Assembly: GCF_001632365.1 (NCBI RefSeq)
Contig: NW_024468518.1
Location: 786,199-850,198, forward strand
Length of the DNA stretch: 64,000 nt
Direction: 5' to 3'
Source: Laetiporus sulphureus 93-53
Taxonomy: Eukaryota; Basidiomycota; Agaricomycetes; Polyporales; Laetiporaceae
Shown: piece after piece, positions 36,792-47,160 of the stretch
How positions within the stretch are numbered: position 1 is the stretch's first letter
Layout: every line of letters begins with the position of its first letter
Notes under the pieces: generated by a model
The model's input: the letters and a program-made list of their open reading frames with translations, nothing else
The model's database searches: none
Told to the model about the DNA's origin: nothing
Position numbers and translations under genes: made by a program

Positions 36792-37795
36792 ATGGCGCAG
36801 CAAACACAATCACCAAAGTCGTCGTTAGTTGGACAAAGCATATGCACATCATATAGTCAAGATCAGTCCCAATCCTTGTACTACTCTCAGGACAAATGTG
36901 CAAGGAGTGGTAGCTCGTGCCGAGTGCGCAATACTCACGAAATCTTTTTTGGCAGCCCAATCTGTAAAGCATCTTTTAGAATGCCTACCGCTATCACAGG
37001 AAAGCGAAAGGCCCCTTCTAGCAACCCTGGCTGATATAGCTGATGCTCTCGCTATTGACGATTTGTCGTTTTCGCAGTGAGTGTCCAAAAACTCTGTCTG
37101 ATATTGCGCTGGATATATTCTCCTTTCTCAGTTTCGCAACTGCGATCTCCGAGCTGTCCTCACAAGAAGTCTCTACCAGGCGTTCATCTCTGCACATGCG
37201 GCATGCACGGGATGAGCTTTCTATGCACCTAGCAATAGCTCAGCATGAGGAGATGCTCATCAAACGGTAGGTAGATTAAGGCCGCACTTTCATGATGAGT
37301 CAGGATGAGGCGGTTGTCCCTTGCATAGATGGTTGGAAGTCTTGCAGGCGGAACCCAACGCACAAGATGGCACGTCCGCGTTGGAAAAGCGGAAGCAGGC
37401 GCTGCATGCAAAGGCAATGGAATACAAGCGCGAGACAGACTCTTTGAAGGCAATAAATTTATTTGACCCTACCTTGTCAGCTGCTTACATTGAGAGTATA
37501 GCAACAACTGCCACAGGACCCGCCTTGTACGATCTCAGAACTCTCTGCATTCCAGAAACAATTGAAAGACAAAGAGAACACGCTCGCAGAAAAACGTAGG
37601 AAAGTGGAAGCATTCCAGGGTCTTCCCGCGGTGAGCTGTACCCGTCGAACATCTTGTCCGTGCGCTCAACGTGATGGGTCTTCGAAGAACATTGAGCTTG
37701 CGCGTCATGAGCTACGCATTGCTAGAGACGAGCAAATGAAACTCATCCAGTTGAGGGAGAGACTATTGGACCGCATGGCAGTTGGAATGTCTTGA
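36792..37795 (+). CDS. Probable HAUS augmin-like complex subunit 1
   Basis: Coiled-coil protein most similar, from memory of the family, to HAUS1/CCDC5, a subunit of augmin. Augmin recruits gamma-tubulin to spindle microtubules for branching nucleation. Start is ATG 36792 (MAQQTQSPKSS). Intron 36824-36890, with a GTTAGT donor, restores a single frame: TNVQGVVARAECAILTKSFL, AAQSVKHLLECLPLSQESER and LADIADALAIDDLSF. Further exons give LHMRHARDELSMHLAIAQHE, EMLIKRWLEVLQAEPNA, LEKRKQALHAKAMEYKRETD, QLKDKENTLAEKRRKVEAF, QGLP and NIELARHELRIARDEQMKLI, ending QLRERLLDRMAVGMS, stop 37793-37795. Heptad-like spacing of Leu/Ile/Ala is visible from the middle onward. About 250 residues fits HAUS1. Another short coiled-coil protein cannot be excluded. 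Confidence 0.52.
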
Positions 37796-38550
37796 TGGCC
37801 TCGCGTCTCCCGTTAATCCACCGCATCTTGTCATCAGGGGGTCCCGCTGCATGACATCACAAGGCCTGAGTTTACCTTACTCTGAAGACGAGTTTTGTGA
37901 CAATGGCGGATGTTTTCACCATGGATATCTATATCAGGATTCGGGACTCGCTGTTTTGACACGTCAATGCTAGCTAGGACCAAAGGCCTCTGAAGAATAA
38001 TTCTCGGACTCATAGCCTCAAATTGCACGAATGCATCCGAGTCAAACCAGACCGAGATGCATTCAATAGGGTTTGGCAAGTAATATTGCTCCAAGAGTTT
38101 GTAACGTCCACGTGCTGCGAAAGACACCCGACCTGAATTTGATCGCGTTGCAAACGCTGATTTTGACCTTTGTCTGCGACTCGGGACTTCAGCAAACTTC
38201 ATCGACTCCTCACTTCACACTTGATAGCTGTTCTCGGGTACTAAGAACACAGTAAATCAGTGGAACCGGTAAGTCATGCGTGGTCCAAGGAAGCATGGTA
38301 TCACTAAGGTCGTCTGCTCTGCTCATTGGAAGCAATGGATGCGTTACCTTCGTCAATGTTGAACGCAATGACGGCGACACAGCTCGCGAAGGAGACACTT
38401 GCTAAAGTAAAGACAGAACATCTACTTTCTAGGTGTGTTCTGCTTCTATCGACACGCACAATTTAGCTGATACCGTTACTTCGAAGCAACGAAAAGGTTG
38501 GTTGCCAAATACTCCTTTTCTCAAGCAGACCCAATCGTTGACCGAAACAT
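37796..38550. other. Intergenic, small open frames only
   Basis: About 750 bases upstream of the first F-box gene. A - strand open frame of about 122 codons (37834-38202) shows no motif and no good start context. No gene is supported. Confidence 0.4.
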
Positions 38551-40173
38551 ATGAAGCTGCAAGACTTGAGTGAAGTCCTGATGCGCTCTATGTCAATCGT
38601 GCGAAGCACGTTGAACTCTCGAGTACCGATAAATCGTTTACCTCCGGAGGTCCTTGGGATGATTTTCGAATTTGTCCCTGAGTTCCCTTCTGACGAAAGT
38701 TTGGAGACCCTCGTCCATCGCATCTGGGGCCCATCTTCGCGCAATCCTGAGGATTCCCTCATTCTCTCTCATGTGTGCCGTCATTGGCGCGCAGTCGCCA
38801 CGGGATTACCCACTCTCTGGACGAGTATTGATGGAACTCTCGCCTTCCCTCCATCAACGATTCTAAAGCGAGCTGGTTCGCTTCCGCGCAACATCTTCTT
38901 ACTCAACGAAATTTCCAACTTCGTGGATTATTCGTTCTTTGATGGTCCGAATTTCCGGGAGCTTCTTTGGGACTCGGTAGATATCGAGGAGATGACTGAA
39001 TGTCTCCAGAGCCCAGCCCCAATGCTAGAAAACCTCGCTTTGAAGGCGGACATTCCCATACATAGCGCGAACCATGTACACAGAAAGTCATTTTCGCTCT
39101 TCATGAATGAAACCCCACGCTTGCGACGGCTAGCCCTGGAATGCTTCCCTGTCCTGCCGACTAATCGCTTCACCGGTCTAACACACCTTCATCTCGCCAG
39201 TTGCGTAGGTGCCCAGATCTTGTCTGGCATTCTATCCATGCTCGCGGGAACCCCTGGACTGTTGGAGTTAACGCTATACGGCATCGTTGTACCTTTCGGG
39301 TCGCCACAGTCCAATCTTCCCACAGCCGAGCTGAAGCATCTACGCCGGTTCTTCTATTTCGAAATGGCGCCTGCGGTCACTTCTCTACTTCTCTCCCATA
39401 TCAGCTTGGCACCTGAAACGGCGGTATTCATCACCTATGCTCGTCACGAGTCCCGTATCCTCGTCCCACAAGTGCAAGACTTCCCATCCATGCAGGACGT
39501 GACGAAGCTTTTTGTAAGGGTTGCACGCTCCGGCATCGTGGTCGCTGCCGTCAGCTCGACATCAGGAGTCATGCAAGAGCTACGACCCATCTGCCTGCAT
39601 TACAATTCAATAGCCGCTCTCGAGACACTTGCAACTTCCATACCCATGGCCCAGATCCGCGAAATGTGGATCTTGGACGATAGCCACGAATTCGAAGACC
39701 TCCTGATGTATGAATGGCTTGGAACAGCGGACAGCATCGAGACATTGGTGATGTTCGACCACAGCGTCTCGTCCATCATCCAGTCTGTCGCATGGGCTCG
39801 AGACAGGCAGAGCATCGCCAAAAATAGCCTGCCGACCTTGCGGGTGCTCTTGCGCGATCCGCTTGCAGCGTCGATAGCTATGGCCGAAATAGTCGAGCAC
39901 CATGAGGAGCATGGGTTCACTCATCTATGCCTGGAGTATCTGCCGAAGTTCAGAGGGGAGAGTGTAGACCACATGATTCCGCGTGGTCTATTCCAGTCTG
40001 TTGAGATCGAACATCTCACTGCAAAACCCGAGATGGCGATGCCGGAAATCTGTAGGACGACAGCGCATGACTGCTGGCCTCCGTGGGATGATGTACTGCT
40101 GCTGCCGTCGTCTATGAACCTTTTTCCGACTATGGCGCATCCGATGCAATATGTTGGTACAGGGCCGTTCTAG
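38551..40173 (+). CDS. F-box protein with LRR-like repeats (copy 1)
   Basis: Intronless gene of 540 codons. F-box proteins recruit substrates to SCF (Skp1-cullin-F-box) ubiquitin ligases; the substrate here is unknown. After a short coiled-coil-like start (MKLQDLSEVLMRSMSIVRST) the F-box is INRLPPEVLGMIFEFVPEFP ... LSHVCRHWRAVATGLPTLW (residues about 30-90), with the LPPE and VCRHWR signature of the mushroom family. The rest is Leu-rich: SPAPMLENLALKAD, TPRLRRLALECFPVLP, FTGLTHLHLASCVGAQILSG, LAGTPGLLELTLYGI. It ends in a segment with IREMWILDDSHEFEDLL and HDCWPPWDDV. Related segments occur in the other two F-box genes of this window, so the three are paralogues. Start ATG 38551 keeps the whole F-box; stop TAG is 40171-40173. 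Confidence 0.88.
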   Translation: MKLQDLSEVLMRSMSIVRSTLNSRVPINRLPPEVLGMIFEFVPEFPSDESLETLVHRIWGPSSRNPEDSLILSHVCRHWRAVATGLPTLWTSIDGTLAFPPSTILKRAGSLPRNIFLLNEISNFVDYSFFDGPNFRELLWDSVDIEEMTECLQSPAPMLENLALKADIPIHSANHVHRKSFSLFMNETPRLRRLALECFPVLPTNRFTGLTHLHLASCVGAQILSGILSMLAGTPGLLELTLYGIVVPFGSPQSNLPTAELKHLRRFFYFEMAPAVTSLLLSHISLAPETAVFITYARHESRILVPQVQDFPSMQDVTKLFVRVARSGIVVAAVSSTSGVMQELRPICLHYNSIAALETLATSIPMAQIREMWILDDSHEFEDLLMYEWLGTADSIETLVMFDHSVSSIIQSVAWARDRQSIAKNSLPTLRVLLRDPLAASIAMAEIVEHHEEHGFTHLCLEYLPKFRGESVDHMIPRGLFQSVEIEHLTAKPEMAMPEICRTTAHDCWPPWDDVLLLPSSMNLFPTMAHPMQYVGTGPF

Positions 40174-40666
40174 AATTGATGCATGATGATATGGTGGCGT
40201 TGAGATTAATTCTCTACTTGTATCAAATAACTATGCCCCTCTTGCTTGATGCATGTTGTATGCGATATGTGACCGTCGTCTCGGAATAACAGCGGTAAAT
40301 GCGCGTGGCGACGTGTCTCGGTCACGTGTGACAATGCAATATCCGTGCTCGTGGCCCTTGCCCTCGAGAGGGAACAGAACACTCGCCCAAGATTCACCGG
40401 CACCAACCGTCCAGCTTTCAGCTCTGCGGCTTCGCTTCTGACATTTTGATCAGCACGTTGTTTGTCTGCCCTACGCACCGCGCGAGCCATGTCTCTTGCA
40501 AGCGTCTGATCCTAGAAGATCTGTCGCATAGCGGGCCGTGCTGCAATCAAAATCCCAGCGTGCCTTGTACATTTATTTCCCGTGAGTGTGGGATCTGCAT
40601 TCGTTCCTTAGCCCATTTCCTTCTACTGCTCTGAAGTGTGTAGCACTCGCCCTTTGTACTGTCATT
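40174..40666. other. Intergenic between tandem genes
   Basis: About 490 bases, presumably the F-box 3' UTR and the RGP1 promoter. Open frames on the - strand have no coding character. Confidence 0.45.
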
Positions 40667-43600
40667 ATGTTGGAAGGAACGAGCGTCGACGATGCCATCC
40701 GGGTCGTCGCCGCACCCTCTCAAGCCTCCTACTTCGCCGGCGAGCCGTTCACTGTCACTATCACATTCACCAACACTCGCAGCCCCGATGCTCTCCACCC
40801 ACGGTCCGCCTCTCATTCTGTCTCACACGCGCACAAACGCAGCGCGCATTCTATCAGTTCTGTGCCTCTTGCTCGTCCTCCGACGTCTCCTGGGATGACG
40901 CGTTCTGCTCTGTCGACAATGCCGACCAGCCTTCCTCCGCGTCACTCCGGACCGAACAGAGTGCCTACTAGAAAGGGCCTCATTGGAAGGAATCGCTCAG
41001 CGAATGGAGTCAACGGGACAGATGGTCCGCCTACTGAACCTGCCGTCAGGAAGCCGATGTCCAAGTCTTTGTCCATCTCCGTCACGTCTTACGATCTTGA
41101 TCCCAAGCCGCAAGAACCTGCGAAGGGCAAATCCCCGCTAAGCCAGGTGCGAAACGGCGAGTCTCTGTATCCTAGTGAGTCCCACATGTCCTCTGCGCAT
41201 CAATTACTACAGCTTGCGCCGAATCAGCGCCAACGTCTCCCCATATATCGTCTCCTCTCACTCGCTCTGTATCCTTTCCCGTATCGCCCGATCACCCACA
41301 CGCACGGAAGCAGTCAATATCAGTCGGGCAGGCTCAGATCCAAGACGTCCGTTCTCCTTACCCTCCGACGCCCAGCGCATCGACATCCAATCATTCTCTT
41401 ACACTCGATACTATCTCTGAGAGTTCTTTGTCTCTCGTCATGCCGCCTCTCACACCGGCGATTCCCTCACCTATTCCAGAGACCGCGCCTTCTAATATCC
41501 GGACGCAAATGCCCTCAATACCGACTGGTATAAACGGTAAAACAAACGGTACAGTGGGTCCTCGAGCACCAGCTCGCCGACCCCCACAGCTCGGCCACGG
41601 GCCACCTCCAATACCTGGCGGGTCTCAGCAACCGCGCAGCGCACTCTCAGCATCCTTTCCAGTCCCAAATACTGAACTGATCCTCTATTCGTACGCTCAG
41701 CTTGTTGGAACACTTTCGCTTGTACCCCCTCCTGGGACAGTTGGCACCCCGGAGCAAACGCGCATGCTGAACCACGTCAGGTCGAGTCTTCTCAAACGCC
41801 AAGTGATGGGCGGCGGTAGCATGGACATCACGCCGTCGCTGAACTCACAGCCATTCTCTCAGTCGTCCTCCGCCCACCTCGGCCGGCACTCGCGCTCACG
41901 AAGCGTGTCTGTCACCTCCTCACTCTTCTCCATGCTCTCCCCATCGGCCGCCTCGGCCACCCAGTCTTTTGCGCCATCGCACCGTGCCCGTGCGCCTTCC
42001 GTGTTCTCGCTCTTCTCGACCCAGACGAGCACGGTCGCGACGAGCGGAGTCGGGCTGGGCTTTACAGGCAGCGAGGGCGGTGGCGAGGACGAGGACGAGG
42101 TAGACCCGGAGACACCGCTGCCGACGTTCGAAGTGCAGCCGGCCATGCTCGCCGTCGACCTCAGCCTCGCGCCGGGCGAGTCGCGTAGCTGTGCGTGAGT
42201 TTTCCATTCTCTGTGTGCGCGCGGCAGCTCATCCTCACGCGTTCGCTGCGGCAGATACGTACACGCTGGTATTACCGGAGAACCTGCCCCCGACATATAA
42301 GGGACGCGCGCTGCGGTTCTCGTACCAGTTCATACTGGGCGTGTGTCGGGCGTCGAGTTCTGGAGGGCGGCGCCCATCTGCGGGAGGCCTGGGGGCGAAC
42401 AGCAGCAGTAGAGTGATGAAGGTACCCATACGGGTGTATAATCATGTTACTGGTGAGTCAACTAATTGACTCTGAGAACCTACTGATATGGACTACATGT
42501 AATGATTTCTGCAGTGGGACGCCCGCCATGTCCCTACGATCTCCTGTGGCCCGTGTCATTCTGGAAGATGCGTGGAATGCAGTGCTCGCCAAAGGTGATA
42601 GAAGAGCTGAAGCATCCAGCCAAAAAGCAGCGGCAGGCACCGGCGATCTCTCCAGGTGCGCGCCTGCCTAACTCGAACTCCAGTTGTCCTCGCTCAATCC
42701 ATTTGTAACCCAGAGGGGAAGGTTAATCCCGAGTCGTTCGAGGATTTACAGAGCTACGCGAAAAATCTGCTTGCATCGATCAAGGATGGCGGCGGACGGC
42801 CACACTGGAACGGGAAGTTGCCAATGCCAATACCGATCGAGACAGTCGACCTCGAGCAGGATAGGGACCGCGAAGAGGCCGGTGGGCTGTCGGGTTGTCG
42901 GCAAGCGGTAGATTTGCTCACGCGGAATCCGCGGAAAGGTAAGTGTTGCTAGAATCGCGATGTGAGCAGTCTTGCTGACGGGCGCGACGATAGCGTCGTA
43001 TGACGTGAACAAGGATGGTGTGAAGGTTGCTGTGCTTACCTTCACTAAGTCTGCATATCGACTTGGGGAGACGGTGCTTGGTGTCGTAGAGCTGAATGAA
43101 CGGGCGAGCCGGGCAAAGGTACTCAAGGTGCGTCGTGCCGTGCACATAATCATGTTATTCTCTTGCCAAACTACAAAGCACTAACCGTATGCTAGCTCTC
43201 TGCGATGCTCGAGGCACATGAGTCGCTCCCTAGCGCGCTCTCCTCGCTGTCGCCGGCAGCAGCCCGACAGTTACGGCGTGTACATGCGGAACACCACAAT
43301 TCTTTCATGCCAGCGACGCTACGCACGACGTTTGCACTGGACATTCCACCAGACGCGACACCCGCGTTCCAGGTGGACGTCAGCGCTGGACCTGATCACC
43401 GCCCTGGAGGACTGGAATGGAAGGTCCGGCTGTGCCTGCTCGTCGCAGTGGCGCAGCCGACATCAAAGGAGGGCCCCGGTGGGCTGCGGCTGCGACACCT
43501 GGTAAGGGACGGTCCAGGTGGCGAGTGGGGTTCGTCGTGGAAGGCAGCGTGGACGATTGCGCCGATGGAGAGACCGGACTTGCACGCAGAGGCTGAGGCA

Positions 43601-43852
43601 GCGAACGCGCCGGGACAGATGCCGAGCGCATCGGGGTCATGGTTATCGTACTTCACGGCACCGCTGCTGGGCCCTGCGACGGGGTATCATGACGGGGACG
43701 AGGTGGATGAGGAGAAGGAGGGAGACGATACGGTGGGCGAAGAGGGTGAGTGGCGAGAGGTAAGGACAGAGGTGGTCGAATGCGAGGTGCCGATACGGGT
43801 ATGGCCGGGGAACACGGCGTTCAAGGCGACCGAGGTGATCTTTGACGTTTAG
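40667..43852 (+). CDS. RGP1: RGP1-type subunit of the Ric1-Rgp1 Rab GEF
   Basis: Arrestin-fold-like protein that with Ric1 activates the Rab GTPase Ypt6/Rab6 at the Golgi for retrograde traffic. Start is ATG 40667 (MLEGTSVDDAIRVVAAPSQA, then YFAGEPFTVTITFTNTRSP, a beta-strand-rich opening). A Ser/Pro-rich insert follows (about 40800-41700). Core segments are TELILYSYAQLVGTLSLVPP, FEVQPAMLAVDLSLAPGESR, YTLVLPENLPPTYKGRALRF and SYQFILGVCR, then MKVPIRVYNHV and GRPPCPYDLLWPV. The C-terminal part has YDVNKDGVKVAVLTFTKSAY, RLGETVLGVVELNE, KVLKLSAMLEAHE and FALDIPPDATPAFQVDVSAG, ending KATEVIFDV, TAG 43850-43852. The order of the LPPTYKGRALRFSY block and the C-terminal arrestin-like strands is typical of Rgp1. 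Several introns; the low-complexity linkers are long. Confidence 0.86.
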
Positions 43853-44896
43853 CAGCTAGGATAGTCAGCTCGAGTGAGTGCAAAGACCGTGCGACGGTAT
43901 CTTGGAACGTGGGCCGCAGTGCGCGAGTATCAACGCACGGTTATTCATTTCATTCGCGCTCGGTGTCTTGCATGGTTGAGTGCCGGCGGTGGGGAACGCT
44001 TTGGGAAGATCGTCAGGACCCAGGCGGGCGGAGACTTTGGTGGGATGATATTCTGTGGTGCGGGGAGGAGATAACTCGGCGCTCTATATATTATATATTG
44101 TTTTTGTCCCCGGCATCAGCCTAGCATGCACACGATGCTGTCAGCGGTCCTGGGCGTGGGTATCGCTCTCCGTACTAGTCCATACCGCCAGACAATTATG
44201 CGCTGATGCCCAAGCGGCGGCGACGAGTGCGCCCGGGCTGCAGGGGGTCGGATCATTGTGAGAGTTGTGGCGAGTGTGCATGAGTGTCTGTCAGCTGGGA
44301 GCGTCGAGGATGGAGGTTGTTCTGGGCGGGGTCGAGCTAGCCGGAGAGAGCAATTGAGTCGAGCGTGCAGGAGGGGCGGGGCAGTGCGCGTGTCCGTCTT
44401 GTGACCGCGGCCTGGGGCACAGGGGCGCCTGTCCCCCGCTCTCCTGACTCGCCCGGGCGACTGGCCATGCTCGACGTCGCCCTCTCTTGATCATCCACTA
44501 TATCCTCGTCCTCGTCGCCTCTGTAGACCCCACTGTAGCCATCGCCAACGCACGCATCGCCCGCACCTGTACAACGCACTTACGTAGACCTTCGAGACCG
44601 AGATCCCGTCTAGACTGGGCCGCTTAGACTTTCGTCTCCCGCGTTAGACTCAACGACTCACGACCCGCTTCTGACCGCATCTATAATGTACGTCGTCGGT
44701 TTGGCTCGCATTTTTCCTCGTTCTGCTCACTTTCATTCCCTAGACTGACGACTGTAGAGGCCCGTGTCTTGCCAGCGGCGAGAGGAGCACGGTAATAAAC
44801 TAGATCCATCCACCGTCCCCGACAGCATCAGCAGCCGTGGCGTCCGCACAGACTCTCGCTCAACTCCGCTCTCTCGGCCTTCCATCAGCCGCTACC
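43853..44896. other. Intergenic and 5' leader of the PSP1 gene
   Basis: About 1 kb between RGP1 and the PSP1-domain gene. Stretches near 44640-44760 are pyrimidine-rich and contain GTACGT and CCCTAG signals that could bound a 5' UTR intron. The PSP1 frame stays open upstream to 44837, so the true start could lie in an upstream exon. No separate gene seen. Confidence 0.4.
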
Positions 44897-47160
44897 ATGC
44901 AGCAGTACATTTCCGACGATGCTGATCGCCAGAATCGGTTCCTGTCCGACCATGGCACAGAAACGCCCAACAGCCTCCGTGAACGCGCCGCGAGCCAGCC
45001 CCCGAGGACATCCAGCCATGCGTTCTTCTCTTCTCCAATGCAGCCTACGAGAAACCCTTCTGGCGGCGTCTGGCCTCGTCTCTCAGGCTTGAACCCTAAC
45101 AATATCAATGGTGCTCTTCCTCAAAGCGTTCCCACGCGCCACGCTTCCTTCTCTTCCTCTCCTCCTGCCAACTCGCTCACCTCTGTCATGCGCGAGTCTC
45201 GCTTTGCGTCCACGTTTGAGGATGACGAGTCCGAGGCGCTTTCCGACATTCAAGACGCATACAGCGCGGATCCGTACGATCCTTACGACGACAGGTTCAA
45301 CCGCCCTTCCTACCAGAGCTCGCGCGGCCGCACGTATGCAATCGACCTCACACGCAGCAGGTCGCAGTCCCTCGCTACCTCTCGGCCGGGCGCCATAGGC
45401 AGCGGTCTCCCTCACGGTTCTTCCAGCCTATGGAATGACTCCGTTCTTTCTAACGCGAAGAACATCCCAACCTCTCGGTACAACGGCGAACTCAAACCAC
45501 CTGGAAGTAGCCGATACGGTTCCCTCGGTGCAATTGCCAGGTCATCTTCCACTGGATACGGGTCGATCACGGATCCCTCGAATATGAGCCCCTTCGTTCG
45601 AGATGTGGGCCAGATCCTTCTCGATGATGGATCCGCCTTCCGCGAGCTCTGGGCAGGGATGAATCCCCCGCGAGATGAAAACGGCGGCGGCGGTAGTGGA
45701 ACTACCAGCCGGCGTCATAGCGTAAGCGTGGTGCAGTCGCGAAGGCCGACTATAGTTGGATTCAATGCCCCAGCTGCGAATGGGGGCGATGGTCCGGAGG
45801 AGATGAATCGCCCTGGGCCCTTCCACTCTGCTACCTTCGCCGGCGGAGGGGGACTCATGATCTCTGACGACGAGCTCGCAAGCGACCTTAACATGCTCAG
45901 CTTCCGAGACGACGCTTCACGCGATACCACCAACGCCCGCTCGCCGCCATCTACCCTATCGATGCAACCCCCAAGCCAGCCGTCTTCGCTCCCGATCTAC
46001 GCACCTCTCTCGCGCAGTCCGCCCTCAGCGCGGGAGCGCCTTTCGCCGTACCAGCCGCTGCACCTCAACATACCCAGTGGCTCCTTTGCATCTCGCCAGC
46101 CGACCGGCTCGCCAAGCGACAGCGGACTCTCAGGCGGGAGTCCTTCGCGTGGTGGGCACGTTGACAGTTATGTGCAGGAGGGCATCGCGTTCGGCGGTGC
46201 GCGCCAGGCGCGGTTCGTCCCGGGCCAGGGCATACAGCACATTCCCGAGCAATCCGTGCTACCGTCACCGCTTTCCCCCGTAGGCGTGCGCTCGAACGGA
46301 CACTACGGGCAAGGCCCCACTCACGCACTCGGTCACCCGCACTCGCCGCAGATGCAGCGGCGTCCTTCGGATGCGAACAAGACGTTGAATGACCTGGGCA
46401 AGGGCGTGCCGCTGCACTCGGTGCCGACGTCGTGGCCATTGTTCATCGTCGAGTTCAAGGCAGGGCGGACAGACTTGTTTTACTCCACCGACCTCACGCA
46501 GGATCACATCCGTGTGGGCGACCTCGTCATCGTGGAGGCGGACCGTGGAAAGGACTTGGGCACGGTCATCAACGACACCATAACGCTCGCAGAGGTAGAG
46601 GCGTTCCAAAAACAGCAGAAGCTGATGAATATTGGGTATGCGGACGCGCATGGCGTGCCGACGAGCCCGAGTGGAAGTGGCCCGAGCGGGAAGGAGATCA
46701 ACCCGAAGGTCATTTTCGGAAAGGCGACAGCGGCGGATATCCAGTGAGTTGGGCTTTTAGTGCAGTCTTACGTGCGATATTGACTGATTGATGCGTGGAA
46801 GGACGCTCGCCATCAAGTCACAGGATGAAAACAAGGCACTGGAGCTGTGCCGTAGCAAAGTGCGACAACGTAAGCTTCCGATGGAGGTTGTCGACGCAGA
46901 ATACCAATGGTGCGGCTCTCAATGTCTGTTGTTATGGCGCATATATTGACTCATTTTTCTCGTAGGGACCGTCGGAAGCTCACATTCTACTTTGTCGCTG
47001 AGAAACGGATCGATTTCCGCGAACTCGTGCGGGAACTGTTCCGGTGAGTGCACAGATGCCCTCTCACATCGTTTGCGCAGAGCTGATGCTGCGTCGTAGT
47101 CTGTACAAGACTCGAATTTGGATGGCCTCTCTCGGCGGCGCCGGAGGCTATGAGCAATGA
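44897..47160 (+). CDS. PSP1: PSP1 C-terminal domain protein
   Basis: Fungal protein with a PSP1 C-terminal domain. Yeast Psp1 was found as a suppressor of DNA polymerase alpha mutants and is linked to mRNA granules; the molecular role is unclear. The first in-frame ATG is 44897 (MQQYISDDADRQNRFLSDHG). Residues 1 to about 520 are Ser-, Pro- and Gly-rich and probably disordered. The PSP1 domain starts at about 46430: WPLFIVEFKAGRTDLFYSTD, LTQDHIRVGDLVIVEADRGK, DLGTVINDTITLAEVEAFQK. It continues over introns: KEINPKVIFGKATAADIQ, TLAIKSQDENKALELCRSKV, KLPMEVVDAEYQW, DRRKLTFYFVAEKRIDFREL and VRELFR, LYKTRIWMASLGGAGGYEQ. Stop TGA is 47158-47160. The domain keeps the DRRKLTFYF core. Confidence 0.9.
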
